Source: a virus. From it: DNA of 34,545 nt. Positions 13,729 through 21,444 of this stretch are shown here, piece by piece. Below the pieces are notes generated by a model that did not search any database, was not told where the DNA came from, and saw only the letters and a program-made list of their open reading frames with translations. Within the stretch, counting starts at the first letter, position 1, and every line of letters begins with the position of its first letter. The translations under genes and the position numbers were made by a program. The stretch lies in IMG/VR virus record IMGVR_UViG_3300035698_003349, positions 1 through 34,545 of that record; one strand, given 5' to 3'.

Positions 13729-14364
13729 ATGAGATTTAAAGAAGGTGATAAGGTTACATACGAGGGCAAGAAAGCAGTTGTTGTGGAGTGTCATGGCCTC
13801 TTTATGCCAACTATCCAATTCGAGGATGGTCGGAAACTCCACATCGCTTATCCTGAAAAGCTCAAATATCGAGAGAAAGTCAGCATCGATGAAGATTTTG
13901 ATGTTACCAGAGACGGAGACATGGTTCAAATTCAGAGTTATTACGATGGCGGTTATGACTGCGCCTTCGGAGAAGTCCACCTCGGCCATCTTTTGCACAA
14001 GCTCGGCTTCACGGTCGACGACTGCAAGAAAGCTCTTGATGACCCGAGATCAATGCCACTCAAAATGGAGAAAATTCTTGAATGCACAATTTGTGGATGG
14101 CAAGGATATGACGATGAACCCGGCATAAAAGAAACTCACACCGGCAATATAGCATTATGCCCGGCCTGTAAAACCGACACGCTGAAAGAGACGACGAGAG
14201 TAATCACTGAGTATGGGGATTTAACGCTATTCAGACTCAGCATGAATTGTTATAGCTGCGGGAAAAATAACAAAAAAACTGGAATGGACTGCTTGGACCA
14301 AGAAGCCGTTGGCAAATGCAGAAATCATACGGCGAGAGCAAAAGAGAAAGAAAGCGACGCATGA
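13729..14364 (+). CDS. Hypothetical protein with several CxxC zinc motifs
   Basis: 211 residues; ATG at 13729 after the recurrent GGGGATGAAAAA ribosome cassette. The first ~45 residues (MRFKEGDKVTYEGKKAVVVE) look like a small beta-barrel. A zinc finger is suggested by ECTICGW and LCPACK (about 117-145), and a second by NCYSCGK with MDCLDQ ... KCRNH (about 175-202). It is inserted between portal and head morphogenesis genes. Zinc ribbons suggest nucleic acid or protein binding; no enzyme signature. Confidence 0.65.
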   Translation: MRFKEGDKVTYEGKKAVVVECHGLFMPTIQFEDGRKLHIAYPEKLKYREKVSIDEDFDVTRDGDMVQIQSYYDGGYDCAFGEVHLGHLLHKLGFTVDDCKKALDDPRSMPLKMEKILECTICGWQGYDDEPGIKETHTGNIALCPACKTDTLKETTRVITEYGDLTLFRLSMNCYSCGKNNKKTGMDCLDQEAVGKCRNHTARAKEKESDA

Positions 14365-14543
14365 AAGAGAAGCCGGAAATGAAAAAATATAAATCCTTCA
14401 GGATACAGCTTCTTGAATGTCAAGACAGCGGAAACCTTGAAATAATGAATCCTGATCCTAACGATACATATAGAGCTATAATTATCTGCCATAAATATAA
14501 GACTCAGTGCATGAGTTCTGTCTGTAAGCACGAAAGGATGTAA
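14361..14543 (+). CDS. Small hypothetical protein
   Basis: 60 residues; ATG at 14361 overlaps the previous stop (ATGA). An alternative ATG is at 14379. Contains three cysteines in a C-terminal cluster (CHKYKTQCMSSVCKHE), which could bind zinc, after a beta-rich start (SFRIQLLECQDSGNLEI). Belongs to the string of small genes translated by stop-start coupling here. No family. Confidence 0.55.
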   Translation: MKEKPEMKKYKSFRIQLLECQDSGNLEIMNPDPNDTYRAIIICHKYKTQCMSSVCKHERM

Positions 14544-14737
14544 TGATGACTAATGGTGAATCGAATGATGCGGAAAGAAGGGCGTTAAATCTTTTCGATA
14601 AATGGAATGATGTTACAGGATTTGTTGAAAAAGGAACCGGTTATTATTATGAGTTACAGTCCGTGATTCAAGATGCTGTTCATTGTGGAGCGCAGGCAGC
14701 AACGAAAGACTTTAGGAAACTCGATGGGGAAGAGTGA
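14543..14737 (+). CDS. Small hypothetical protein
   Basis: 64 residues (or 63 from the ATG at 14546), start overlapping the previous TAA; AAAGGATG is the ribosome site. Mostly alpha-helical: NDAERRALNLFDKWNDVTGF and VIQDAVHCGAQAATKDF. No motif recognised. Followed by a 79-base gap in which I see only the strong AAGGAGG site for the next gene. Confidence 0.55.
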   Translation: MMTNGESNDAERRALNLFDKWNDVTGFVEKGTGYYYELQSVIQDAVHCGAQAATKDFRKLDGEE

Positions 14738-14816
14738 TGAAGCAGGAAAAGTGATATTTTTGAACGGATAGTTTCGATTCTTTTCACTCGGGAAAGATAA
14801 CTAAGGAGGTCTTAAA

Positions 14817-15326
14817 ATGGATTCATTCAGAGAGTACCAGAAAAGATCGAAGAAAAAGCCACCGATACATATCGGTGGACATCACCTCGAGATAATAGCC
14901 GCATGCGCCGACATGTGGGAATTATGGACAAACACGAATTTCCAAGAACTCGAATGGAAATACATCCGGGTAACGGACAGAGACATAGCGGGCACCGAGT
15001 GCACCATAAAAGTTCGCCTGCATAATATCCTTGAGGCAATACTGGACTTTTGCAACGAAAATGATTACGTCCTTTATTCTGTGGCGAAATGGGCTCAAGA
15101 CCACGACAAAAGCGGATTGGCAGGCGAAGGTGCGTTATTCAGCGAAGTCAGAATGAGGGTGTGTCCTTCGGGACATAATTATGCAAATATAATGAAAAAC
15201 GCTGCTGGTCTTATCCGGGAGGCCGACCAAGACAAACAGGCAAGTATTTTGTGCAGTTTATTATACATGGTTCAAGATACCATGTCCATTCTTTTTGAAT
15301 CGAGCATCAAGGAATTAATGGAATGA
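14817..15326 (+). CDS. Hypothetical helical protein
   Basis: 169 residues; ATG at 14817 after a near-perfect AAGGAGGTCTTAAA. Helical throughout, with aromatic patches (ACADMWELWTNTNF, YVLYSVAKWAQDH) and no cysteine motif or membrane span. It is probably cytoplasmic. I recognise no family; the strong ribosome site suggests substantial expression. Located in the small-gene cluster before the head morphogenesis gene. Confidence 0.6.
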   Translation: MDSFREYQKRSKKKPPIHIGGHHLEIIAACADMWELWTNTNFQELEWKYIRVTDRDIAGTECTIKVRLHNILEAILDFCNENDYVLYSVAKWAQDHDKSGLAGEGALFSEVRMRVCPSGHNYANIMKNAAGLIREADQDKQASILCSLLYMVQDTMSILFESSIKELME

Positions 15327-15334
15327 GGTCTAAA

Positions 15335-15388
15335 ATGGGAAAGAAAAAGAAAATACCTGCATGGTGTTATTGTGAAAAGGAATTTTAA
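15335..15388 (+). CDS. 17-residue micro-ORF, possible remnant of a small zinc-finger protein
   Basis: ATG at 15335 with GAGGT upstream; peptide MGKKKKIPAWCYCEKEF. The poly-Lys start followed by WCYC-x-x-x-F resembles the beginning of C2H2-like small proteins that normally continue through a His-x-x-x-His half; here a TAA stops after 17 codons. It may be a remnant or a translational relay, since TAA directly abuts the next ATG. Confidence 0.25.
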   Translation: MGKKKKIPAWCYCEKEF

Positions 15389-15544
15389 ATGACAACGCTA
15401 ACATACGCACTTTTATGCTGCTTGGAAATTCTCGTAATCTGTAAGGCCATCGTTTATTTTAAGATCGACGACTTAATAATAATCCCGTGGTTGGAGTCGA
15501 TAAACAGACGTCTCAAGGAAATAACAGAATGGGCGGAAAGATAA
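15389..15544 (+). CDS. Small membrane protein
   Basis: 51 residues; ATG immediately follows the previous TAA, with AAAAGGAATTTTAA as ribosome site. Residues 4-24 form a hydrophobic span (LTYALLCCLEILVICKAIVY) and the rest is an amphipathic charged tail (ESINRRLKEITEWAER). It ends one base before the head morphogenesis start. Function unknown. Confidence 0.5.
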   Translation: MTTLTYALLCCLEILVICKAIVYFKIDDLIIIPWLESINRRLKEITEWAER

Positions 15545-15545
15545 A

Positions 15546-17612
15546 ATGGATCCCTATGAACGACAGCACGTCCGAGACATGATCGGCTACAAAAAACGAG
15601 TAGCCCGAACGATCGACGATGCCATGGCAGACCTCGGGCGCCGCTTCACCACAACCAAGGGCCGTCGCTTCGCAAATGTCATGCAAGACCGCCTCGGAGA
15701 GTTACAGGAATCACTCCAGGGGACTATCGAGGGCGGAGCGAAGAATCAGTGGCATCTGGCAAACACGATGAATAACAAGAAAATCGATGGCTACCTCGGG
15801 GCCGTCAAGGTCTCCGATGCGATCCAGAAAAGCATGAGGGCGCCGAACGTCCCGGCGCTTAATGCGTTCATCGACCGGACAGTTGCGGGCAAGAATCTCA
15901 GCACCCGCGTCTGGGATTTCAAAGAGGGCGTCGCAGATGAAATGGACAAGATATTAAGCCGCGGCGTTCTGGTCGGCAAACCCGCCGTGCAGGTGCAAAG
16001 GGAATTGAAAAAATATATCAATGGCAAGCCGATTCTATACGAGGGAACGCTTATCAAGGCCCGGAACCTTACTTTCCAAGCAATCAGGCTGGCCGTCACC
16101 GAAACGAACATGGCATTCAGGTCCGCGGACTACCTCCAGAACAGCCGACTGCCGTTCGTGACAGGCGTTACCGTCCACCTGTCGAACGCACACCCACAGG
16201 AGGACATCTGCGACGAAATGCAGGGGCAATATCCCAAGGGTTTTTACTTCATTGGCTGGCATCCGTTCTGCTATGATAGCCAAACCGACGTTTACACCAA
16301 TGAGGGCTGGAAGCGGTTTAAGGATATCCGGGGCGATGAGCAGATATTGAGCCTGAATCCCGACACAAAAGACCTCGAATATACGACGATAGTCCACCGA
16401 ATAAAGTATCAATACGACGGGGAAATGATACGTTTCCATAGCCGGTCATTCGACATGATGGTGACGCCAGATCACAAAATGGTCGGATTTGATAAAACCA
16501 GCGGCAAACTCAGGGAATCATCGGCAGAAGAATTTTATCAGAATATGTACCCCATAAAAGGAAGAAATATATTTTCAACGAACAGCAAGTTATATCGGTC
16601 ATCGGAATGGAAGGGGACTGATATTCAAGGAATAACAATCGGGAAACACGATATTCCAGCCGATTTATTTTGTGAATTTATGGCCTATTATCTCAGCGAC
16701 GGCAGCATCAGCCGCAAATACGCTGTAATCATATCGCAATGGAAGAAAGCAAGCCCTGATCAGTATGAAATCATATCGGCTTGCATGGATAGGATGCAGA
16801 TAAAACACAAAAAATCAGAGAAAGGATTCTTTTTTTACGATAAGGACCTATGGGAATATCTTGCCAAATTCGGGAAATCCTACGAGAAATATATTCCGGA
16901 AATAATAAAGGAGCTCACTCCGGAACGTATAAATACATTCCTCAATGCCTATGTGTTATGCGATGGCAGTATCAGGTGTGGCAAAAAATGGAAGGGTGGA
17001 AACTTTCATGACGATCGCACATATACAACATCGTCAGAACGCATGGCGGGCGATCTCGGAGAATTAATTTTGAAAATAGGACATCACCCCTCATTTGCAA
17101 TCGGCTCCACGAAGGGTACGGTGACCAAGCACTGGAACGGCGAGTACGCATCGAATCACGACCAATGGGTTATAAGGGACTGCCGATCACAATACGCGAA
17201 CCAATTCAGCCGCGAGAAAATCCAATATTCCGGGTATGTTTATGACATCGAGATTGCCACGAATCACATCATTTATACCCGCCGGAATGGTAAATGCTCA
17301 TGGGGATCGAATTGCATCTGTTATTCCACATACGATACGATCAGCAAGGAAGAGTTCGTCAATTATATCAAGACCGACAAGATAAAAGCAAGCCGATTCA
17401 CGAAGCGGATCCCAAGCCGATCACAGAAGTATATCCAGAAAAACGGCGAGCGATTCCTGGATTACAAAACAACACCGTACTGGCTGCAGCAAAATTTCAC
17501 GAAAGGATTAGCACTCAGAGAGAGCATAAACATACCCATAACAGCGGGGAAATTGGAGATGATTCCCGAAGTTGAGCCGATTGAGAATATCACGAAAAAG
17601 AAAAGGGGATGA
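15546..17612 (+). CDS. Head morphogenesis (Mu F / SPP1 gp7-like) protein interrupted by an intein
   Basis: 688 residues as translated; about 340 after removal of a 348-residue intein (242-589). The N-extein (1-241) has the helical SPP1 gp7-like domain, GKNLSTRVWDFKEGVADEM, ARNLTFQAIRLAVTETNMA and the conserved FIGWHPF. The C-extein resumes CICYSTYDTISKEEFVNYI. Joined, the exteins read GWHPF-CICYS, restoring the HPxCxC motif that defines this family, so splicing at exactly this place should regenerate the functional protein. It binds the portal and enters the procapsid in a few copies, aiding early assembly and DNA exit in SPP1. Follows portal as usual, though separated by six small genes. Confidence 0.88.
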   Translation: MDPYERQHVRDMIGYKKRVARTIDDAMADLGRRFTTTKGRRFANVMQDRLGELQESLQGTIEGGAKNQWHLANTMNNKKIDGYLGAVKVSDAIQKSMRAPNVPALNAFIDRTVAGKNLSTRVWDFKEGVADEMDKILSRGVLVGKPAVQVQRELKKYINGKPILYEGTLIKARNLTFQAIRLAVTETNMAFRSADYLQNSRLPFVTGVTVHLSNAHPQEDICDEMQGQYPKGFYFIGWHPFCYDSQTDVYTNEGWKRFKDIRGDEQILSLNPDTKDLEYTTIVHRIKYQYDGEMIRFHSRSFDMMVTPDHKMVGFDKTSGKLRESSAEEFYQNMYPIKGRNIFSTNSKLYRSSEWKGTDIQGITIGKHDIPADLFCEFMAYYLSDGSISRKYAVIISQWKKASPDQYEIISACMDRMQIKHKKSEKGFFFYDKDLWEYLAKFGKSYEKYIPEIIKELTPERINTFLNAYVLCDGSIRCGKKWKGGNFHDDRTYTTSSERMAGDLGELILKIGHHPSFAIGSTKGTVTKHWNGEYASNHDQWVIRDCRSQYANQFSREKIQYSGYVYDIEIATNHIIYTRRNGKCSWGSNCICYSTYDTISKEEFVNYIKTDKIKASRFTKRIPSRSQKYIQKNGERFLDYKTTPYWLQQNFTKGLALRESINIPITAGKLEMIPEVEPIENITKKKRG
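16269..17312 (+). mobile_element. Intein with LAGLIDADG-type homing endonuclease
   Basis: Residues 242-589 of the head protein. Block A CYDSQTDVYTNEGW begins with the nucleophilic Cys242. Block B FDMMVTPDHKMV holds T307 and H310. Two endonuclease motifs follow: FMAYYLSDGSIS (D385) and FLNAYVLCDGSI (D473). Block F is YVYDIEIATNHIIYT, and block G ends WGSN589, followed by the +1 Cys590. The penultimate residue is Ser instead of the common His, which may slow Asn cyclisation. Both catalytic aspartates persist, so the homing enzyme may be active. The intein DNA is AT-richer than the exteins, consistent with acquisition. Confidence 0.9.
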
Positions 17613-17614
17613 GC

Positions 17615-17728
17615 ATGAAAGAGCCTGACTACAACCCGCCGAACCTGCCGCTGTGGAGCCACATAATTATGGTGATTTTAAACCTCGCGGTCATTGCGGG
17701 TCTCATTTATTTCTGCATTAAATACTAA
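17615..17728 (+). CDS. Small single-span membrane protein
   Basis: 37 residues; ATG at 17615 follows AAAAGGGGATGAGC, the recurrent ribosome cassette. N-terminus Pro-rich (KEPDYNPPNLPLW), then a hydrophobic span (HIIMVILNLAVIAGLIYFCI) at the C-terminus, a tail-anchored topology. First gene of the accessory island after the head protein. A holin-like role cannot be excluded but no lysin is nearby. Confidence 0.5.
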   Translation: MKEPDYNPPNLPLWSHIIMVILNLAVIAGLIYFCIKY

Positions 17729-17750
17729 CCGGAAAGCTGGGGATGTAAGA

Positions 17751-18974
17751 ATGAAAGTAACTAAGATAGCCTTCGTTTGCCAGATCGGCCTCGACAGTTT
17801 TATCGAGCCGGTCGTCAAGGAATTCGAGAAAGAAACCTACAAGGAAACCTACCAAGTGCGCCGCTATTATTGCCGGACAAATCAGGAAGTTATCGCCGCG
17901 GTTAAATGGGGCGACATCATCTTCCTCGAATGGGCGAACGAAGTGTCCGTTGTCGCCGCAGCCGTATACGACATCAAGAAAAAAGGAGTTATCGTCCGTC
18001 TGCACAGCTACGAATCGCTGGCGGATTACCCGACGCAAATCGACTGGAGCCGGGTGGACTACCTGGTATTTGTTGCGCCCCACATCCGGGCCATCGTCGA
18101 GCAGACTATCCCGAACCTGCAGGAGCAGGTAGCAACGCGGATAATCCCCAACGGACTCGACATTGATGCCATCGAGCCGAACAAGAAACTCAGCAGATTC
18201 GACATCGCATACGTCTGCAACATCAACCACAAGAAAGAACCGGCGATGGCACTCCAGATAATGGAGTACCTTGTAAACGAATTCTCCGACAAGTTTAAAC
18301 TCCATATCGCCGGAGCGCATCAGGACAAGCGGTACAAATTATACATGGAACACATCGCAAAGGAAATGGGGATCGAGGACAACATCCTCTACTACGGACA
18401 TGTCGCTGACATGAATGAATTCTGGGAAGGGAAAGGGACGATCCTCTCGACCAGCATTCACGAAGGACACCCGCTCAACATCATGGAAGGCGTCGCCCGA
18501 GGACTGCGCCCGGTGATTCACAATTTCATGGGAGCGAAAGACCTTTATCCGGATAGCTGGGTATTTAACACGGTGGGCGAGGCCGTCGAGCTAATAACCA
18601 TGACAGATACCATCTTCGGAACACCGGAAACGGAAACATACCGGCAGGAGCTCGTCAATCGCGGCTGGACAACCGACAACCAGATGGCACAGTTCAAGAA
18701 ACTATTCGATACGCTGGCAGCGGCGCCGGAGAAAACCGAGGAAACCGCTGAATATTTGCACGAGCATCGCATGGCCTCTGGAACCGAAGTATCGCCCGCA
18801 CCGGAGAAAACTGATGCAGGTGACCTAATGGCAAGGTACTATTCCAAAGCGACAGATGGAGTAATCTGTACCGGTCAGCCTATCCCCATGCCCGAGGCAA
18901 AAGACATCACCGCAAGTGTCCTCGACGGCTCTATCAAGATCGTGGACGGGGAGGATGAGACCGATGAACACTAA
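17751..18974 (+). CDS. GT-B glycosyltransferase (GT4-like)
   Basis: 407 residues from ATG 17751, with GGGGATGTAAGA upstream; an ATG-like start further up at 17694 lies inside the preceding gene and is unlikely. The N-terminal Rossmann-like half (1-150) includes KIAFVCQIGLDSF and VDYLVFVAPHIRAIVE. The C-terminal half begins RIIPNGLDIDAIEP and contains HIAGAHQD, ILYYGHVADMNEFW and SIHEGHPLNIMEGVARGLRP, the E-x7-E nucleotide-sugar-binding region of retaining GT4 enzymes. The last ~60 residues are a disordered Glu/Pro/Thr-rich tail. It would transfer a sugar from a nucleotide donor; the acceptor is unknown, virion protein or host surface glycan being candidates. Confidence 0.85.
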   Translation: MKVTKIAFVCQIGLDSFIEPVVKEFEKETYKETYQVRRYYCRTNQEVIAAVKWGDIIFLEWANEVSVVAAAVYDIKKKGVIVRLHSYESLADYPTQIDWSRVDYLVFVAPHIRAIVEQTIPNLQEQVATRIIPNGLDIDAIEPNKKLSRFDIAYVCNINHKKEPAMALQIMEYLVNEFSDKFKLHIAGAHQDKRYKLYMEHIAKEMGIEDNILYYGHVADMNEFWEGKGTILSTSIHEGHPLNIMEGVARGLRPVIHNFMGAKDLYPDSWVFNTVGEAVELITMTDTIFGTPETETYRQELVNRGWTTDNQMAQFKKLFDTLAAAPEKTEETAEYLHEHRMASGTEVSPAPEKTDAGDLMARYYSKATDGVICTGQPIPMPEAKDITASVLDGSIKIVDGEDETDEH

Positions 18975-19185
18975 GTGGAAAGCAAAATCCGAGGAAATAA
19001 AAAGTAACCAGGATTTGGGGTCATTGGAAAGAAAATACCTCTCCAATATCGTCATGAGAATCGAAACTCTGGAGGCAAAACCGATGAACATGATCTGCCC
19101 TCAAGTCTATAATACCGGAAGGATGGGCGAACATTTCGATATGACAGAGGAACAGCGCCGAAAAAAGGAGGAAACCCAGGAATGA
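18964..19185 (+). CDS. Small charged hypothetical protein
   Basis: 73 residues; ATG at 18964 overlaps the glycosyltransferase end by 11 bases, with GGGGAGG as ribosome site. Helical and charged (KWKAKSEEIKSNQDLGSLE, EEQRRKKEETQE). No cysteine motif, membrane span or recognised family. Confidence 0.5.
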   Translation: MNTKWKAKSEEIKSNQDLGSLERKYLSNIVMRIETLEAKPMNMICPQVYNTGRMGEHFDMTEEQRRKKEETQE

Positions 19186-19350
19186 CATACTTTATAATAT
19201 GCATCGCAATTATTACATTAATAATAACAATATCGTGCTTCCTATGCATAATTATGGGCATGGCATCCGTGTTTGTGGCCGTAAGCTATGAAGCATGCAA
19301 ATATTGTTTTCGGATGGCGCGAAAAGATTAAGGAGGAAACCCAGGAATGA
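19165..19350 (+). repeat. Two exact 21-base translation-start repeats
   Basis: Bases 19165-19185 and 19330-19350 are identical, 165 bases apart. Each contains AAGGAGG, a GAAACCCAGG spacer and an ATGA start, and each precedes a different small gene (19182 and 19347). A duplicated initiation region, suggesting that new small genes arrive with, or are copied together with, their ribosome site. Confidence 0.8.
19182..19331 (+). CDS. Small membrane protein
   Basis: 49 residues; start overlaps the previous TGA. Residues 3-34 are strongly hydrophobic (FIICIAIITLIITISCFLCI and MGMASVFVAV), enough for one long or two short spans, followed by YEACKYCFRMARKD, a Cys-x-x-Cys basic tail on the cytoplasmic side. 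Ribosome site AAGGAGG is perfect but 10 bases away. Confidence 0.5.
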   Translation: MTYFIICIAIITLIITISCFLCIIMGMASVFVAVSYEACKYCFRMARKD

Positions 19351-19544
19351 TCGCCCGGATCGTTGCACAGCTTATCGCAGGACACCAAGCCCGGCGTTTC
19401 CGGAAGGCCGCCCGGATTCTCGCTACGCTGGACGACTGGATGAAAGCCCGGGATTATCCGAGATGGGAGATTAGACAAGCATGGCGGGATATCATCAAAA
19501 GCCCGGAGGCACGAAAAGCATTCTTTAGAAAGCTGGGGAAGTGA
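19347..19544 (+). CDS. Small basic helical protein
   Basis: 65 residues, initiated from the second copy of the duplicated start cassette. Arg/Lys/Ala-rich helices (ARIVAQLIAGHQARRFRKAA, RQAWRDIIKSPEARKAFF). Basic character suggests nucleic acid binding; no family recognised. Confidence 0.5.
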   Translation: MIARIVAQLIAGHQARRFRKAARILATLDDWMKARDYPRWEIRQAWRDIIKSPEARKAFFRKLGK

Positions 19545-19597
19545 TGGACACAGAAACATCAGACGACACAATCCACGTTATCCCGGAGGGGGACATA

Positions 19598-19717
19598 ATG
19601 CCGCACACGGCATCAGTAAATTGCTGGTGCTGCCCGATGCAGGATGAAGCCGAGAAGAACGTTTATATTCATCCCAGATGGGATTCTGTCTGTATAGGAA
19701 ACATGAAAGGACACTGA
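19598..19717 (+). CDS. Small Cys/His phage protein
   Basis: 39 residues from ATG 19598, chosen because it carries the same GGGGACATAATG cassette as the next gene. An in-frame ATG at 19544 overlapping the previous stop would add 18 residues with no good ribosome site. The protein, MPHTASVNCWCCPM ... VYIHPRW, matches the look of small phage proteins with an N-terminal H, C-x-C-x-P and a C-terminal H-x-x-W. Probably a metal-binding fold; role unknown. Confidence 0.5.
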   Translation: MPHTASVNCWCCPMQDEAEKNVYIHPRWDSVCIGNMKGH

Positions 19718-19727
19718 AGGGGACATA

Positions 19728-20207
19728 ATGGAGACTTGGACAACAAGAGATTGGTTTGATTGCAAGAGTGGAGACCCCGATGGGGCGCCGTGTGTTTTAT
19801 TCACCTGCAAGGTATGTGGGTATCAATTTGAGGCAAAAACATATAGGTCGAGCACTGGAGGCATGAAGCCATCCGAACAGCAAACCGAAGAACGGATGCA
19901 AACTCATATCGCTATATTCCACCGAGATCAAGAATTGCCAGAATTAACAGCGGGAGAACGTGACAAGGAGAACATAAAACCGCAGGGAGCCAAGTGCGAC
20001 TGCTGTGGGGAAATCGGCATGGATAGAAGAAATCTAATGATGGCATGCGGATATGATATGATGGAAATCAGGATACCATTTAGACATATCAAAATCGAGA
20101 GAATTCCAGGATTTAATTCTGGTTTTTTCCAGTTATTTGTATGTAAAAAATGCCGGGCTAATTGGTTGAGAGCGATAGAATTATGGTACGAGCGAGGCGG
20201 GGAATGA
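19728..20207 (+). CDS. Double zinc-finger hypothetical protein
   Basis: 159 residues; ATG at 19728 after AGGGGACATA. Finger 1: FTCKVCGYQF (25-34) with MQTHIAIFH (58-66), a C2H2-like arrangement. Finger 2: AKCDCCGE (88-95) with VCKKCRANW (140-148). Between them a variable segment. C2H2/ribbon pairs suggest nucleic acid or protein binding. No enzyme motif. Ends with an ATGA overlap into the next gene. Confidence 0.6.
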   Translation: METWTTRDWFDCKSGDPDGAPCVLFTCKVCGYQFEAKTYRSSTGGMKPSEQQTEERMQTHIAIFHRDQELPELTAGERDKENIKPQGAKCDCCGEIGMDRRNLMMACGYDMMEIRIPFRHIKIERIPGFNSGFFQLFVCKKCRANWLRAIELWYERGGE

Positions 20208-20380
20208 CCACAATCCTCGCATGGCTCCTGACGGCAACCCTGGCATACATCGTCGGACGGCGCCACGGAGCCCGGCAACGCCACAAGGACATAACGCAGG
20301 GCATGGCGGCTCTGCTCAAGAGCGGGAAAGCGAAGCTGACTTTTCCAGAGAAACAAAGACGCAAGAAAGGCAGGGGATGA
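20204..20380 (+). CDS. Small membrane protein with basic tail
   Basis: 58 residues; ATG overlaps the upstream stop (ATGA). Hydrophobic span at 3-17 (TILAWLLTATLAYIV), then a strongly basic cytoplasmic tail ending EKQRRKKGRG. Signal-anchor topology, N-out/C-in. Function unknown. Confidence 0.5.
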   Translation: MTTILAWLLTATLAYIVGRRHGARQRHKDITQGMAALLKSGKAKLTFPEKQRRKKGRG

Positions 20381-20382
20381 AA

Positions 20383-20568
20383 ATGGACATCGAGAAAGCA
20401 AGGGAAAAAAGAAAAGAAATGGAAGGTGCCATCTTCGAAATCGTAAATGGTTTTGAAGAAGAAAGCGAGTTGGTAGTTACCAATATCGAACTTCTGCATG
20501 TCGGGCCAGAGTATGAAAGAATACAAGCGCAATTAGCACACATCGAAGCCACAGTAATTTTGTCATAA
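20383..20568 (+). CDS. Small helical hypothetical protein
   Basis: 61 residues from ATG 20383, following GGGGATGAAA; an in-frame ATG at 20377 is within the ribosome cassette itself. Charged helix (EKAREKRKEMEGAIFEIVNG) then a beta-prone end. No family recognised. Confidence 0.5.
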   Translation: MDIEKAREKRKEMEGAIFEIVNGFEEESELVVTNIELLHVGPEYERIQAQLAHIEATVILS

Positions 20569-20579
20569 AAGGGGATGAA

Positions 20580-21263
20580 ATGATTAAATCAGAGCAGGAC
20601 AAAACACGCGAGTTCTACGACAAATTTTCATACCGTCTGAGGCTGGACCACAAGGGGAATAAGCGCCTCGACCGATTCAAGGCGAAAATAGCTGGCATCG
20701 TCACCGCCGGCGAGGACATCCTCGACCTTGGATGCGGGATCGGAATCACATCCCAATGGATGGCAAAACTCGGTGCGAACGTAACCGCGGTCGACATCTC
20801 CCCGGCGAACATAAACTATGCAAAGGAATTCATGGCTCATAAGAACGTCGAATACATCGAAGCGGACATAACCAGCCTCATGCTCGACCGGAAATACGAC
20901 GGGATCGTCCTCTCCGATATTTGGGAGCACATCCCGAAGAAATATCTCGAGAATTTGATGAAGGCAATAACAACGCATGCAAAAAAAGGGAGAGCGTGGG
21001 TATATCTCAACATCCCGAACGGGCGGTACCAGCAAGCAGCCCAGAAACATATCCCGGAGCGCCTCCAGATGGTCGACGAGGTTTGGATGATACAAGAAAT
21101 ACTCGACCTTTTCGAGATCATGGGCTTCACGCCGGTAACAATCGACATACACGGCATCGACTGCGCCTGTCAATACAACTCGTTACTTTTCCACCGGACA
21201 GCCGACATCAGGGCAGAGCACGACAACTTCCAAAAACAAATAGCGGGGAAAACAAATGTGTGA
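20580..21263 (+). CDS. Class I SAM-dependent methyltransferase
   Basis: 227 residues; ATG at 20580 after AAAAGGGGATGAA. Motif I ILDLGCGIG (47-55), acidic loop AVDIS (70-74), YIEADIT (96-102) and DGIVLSDIWEHIP (109-121) give the Rossmann methyltransferase core; a C-terminal QEILDLFEIMGFTPV helps bind the substrate. It resembles small-molecule/UbiG-like rather than DNA methyltransferases (no DPPY or NPPY). With two glycosyltransferases in the same late region, methylation of a glycan or small metabolite is a reasonable inference; the substrate is unknown. Confidence 0.85.
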   Translation: MIKSEQDKTREFYDKFSYRLRLDHKGNKRLDRFKAKIAGIVTAGEDILDLGCGIGITSQWMAKLGANVTAVDISPANINYAKEFMAHKNVEYIEADITSLMLDRKYDGIVLSDIWEHIPKKYLENLMKAITTHAKKGRAWVYLNIPNGRYQQAAQKHIPERLQMVDEVWMIQEILDLFEIMGFTPVTIDIHGIDCACQYNSLLFHRTADIRAEHDNFQKQIAGKTNV

Positions 21264-21444
21264 GGATTGCGAAAATAGGGATATAAGAACATTTACGGCA
21301 TTTGTCGATCCCAAAACCGGCAAAGTATTAAGAAAAGTATATGATGTGGGGATAGGTCCAAGCCTACAAGAGCAAATCGCTGAATTAACAAAACGCATCG
21401 CGAAATTGGAGAAAGCCCTGGTATACAATGATAATAACTCTTAA
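21256..21444 (+). CDS. Small protein with C-terminal coiled coil
   Basis: 62 residues; ATG at 21256 overlaps the methyltransferase end by 8 bases, GCGGGG upstream. N-terminal MCEDCEN could bind metal; residues 36-56 (LQEQIAELTKRIAKLEKAL) form a clear heptad coiled coil, so it likely dimerises or trimerises. No family. Confidence 0.55.
   Translation: MCEDCENRDIRTFTAFVDPKTGKVLRKVYDVGIGPSLQEQIAELTKRIAKLEKALVYNDNNS

Noticed and set aside
13195-13998. 267-codon open frame on the minus strand
   Set aside because: Lies opposite the portal gene end and the following zinc-motif gene, both with recognisable proteins and ribosome sites; no family features and no minus-strand promoter.
17694-17750. Upstream in-frame start for the GT4-type enzyme
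   Set aside because: It lies within the coding region of the 37-residue membrane protein, while ATG 17751 has GGGGAT at proper spacing and starts the Rossmann fold.
11839-20380. Holin assignment for the small membrane proteins (11839, 15389, 17615, 19182, 20204)
   Set aside because: Each has a single hydrophobic span, but no endolysin is adjacent and nothing distinguishes a holin from other small membrane proteins.
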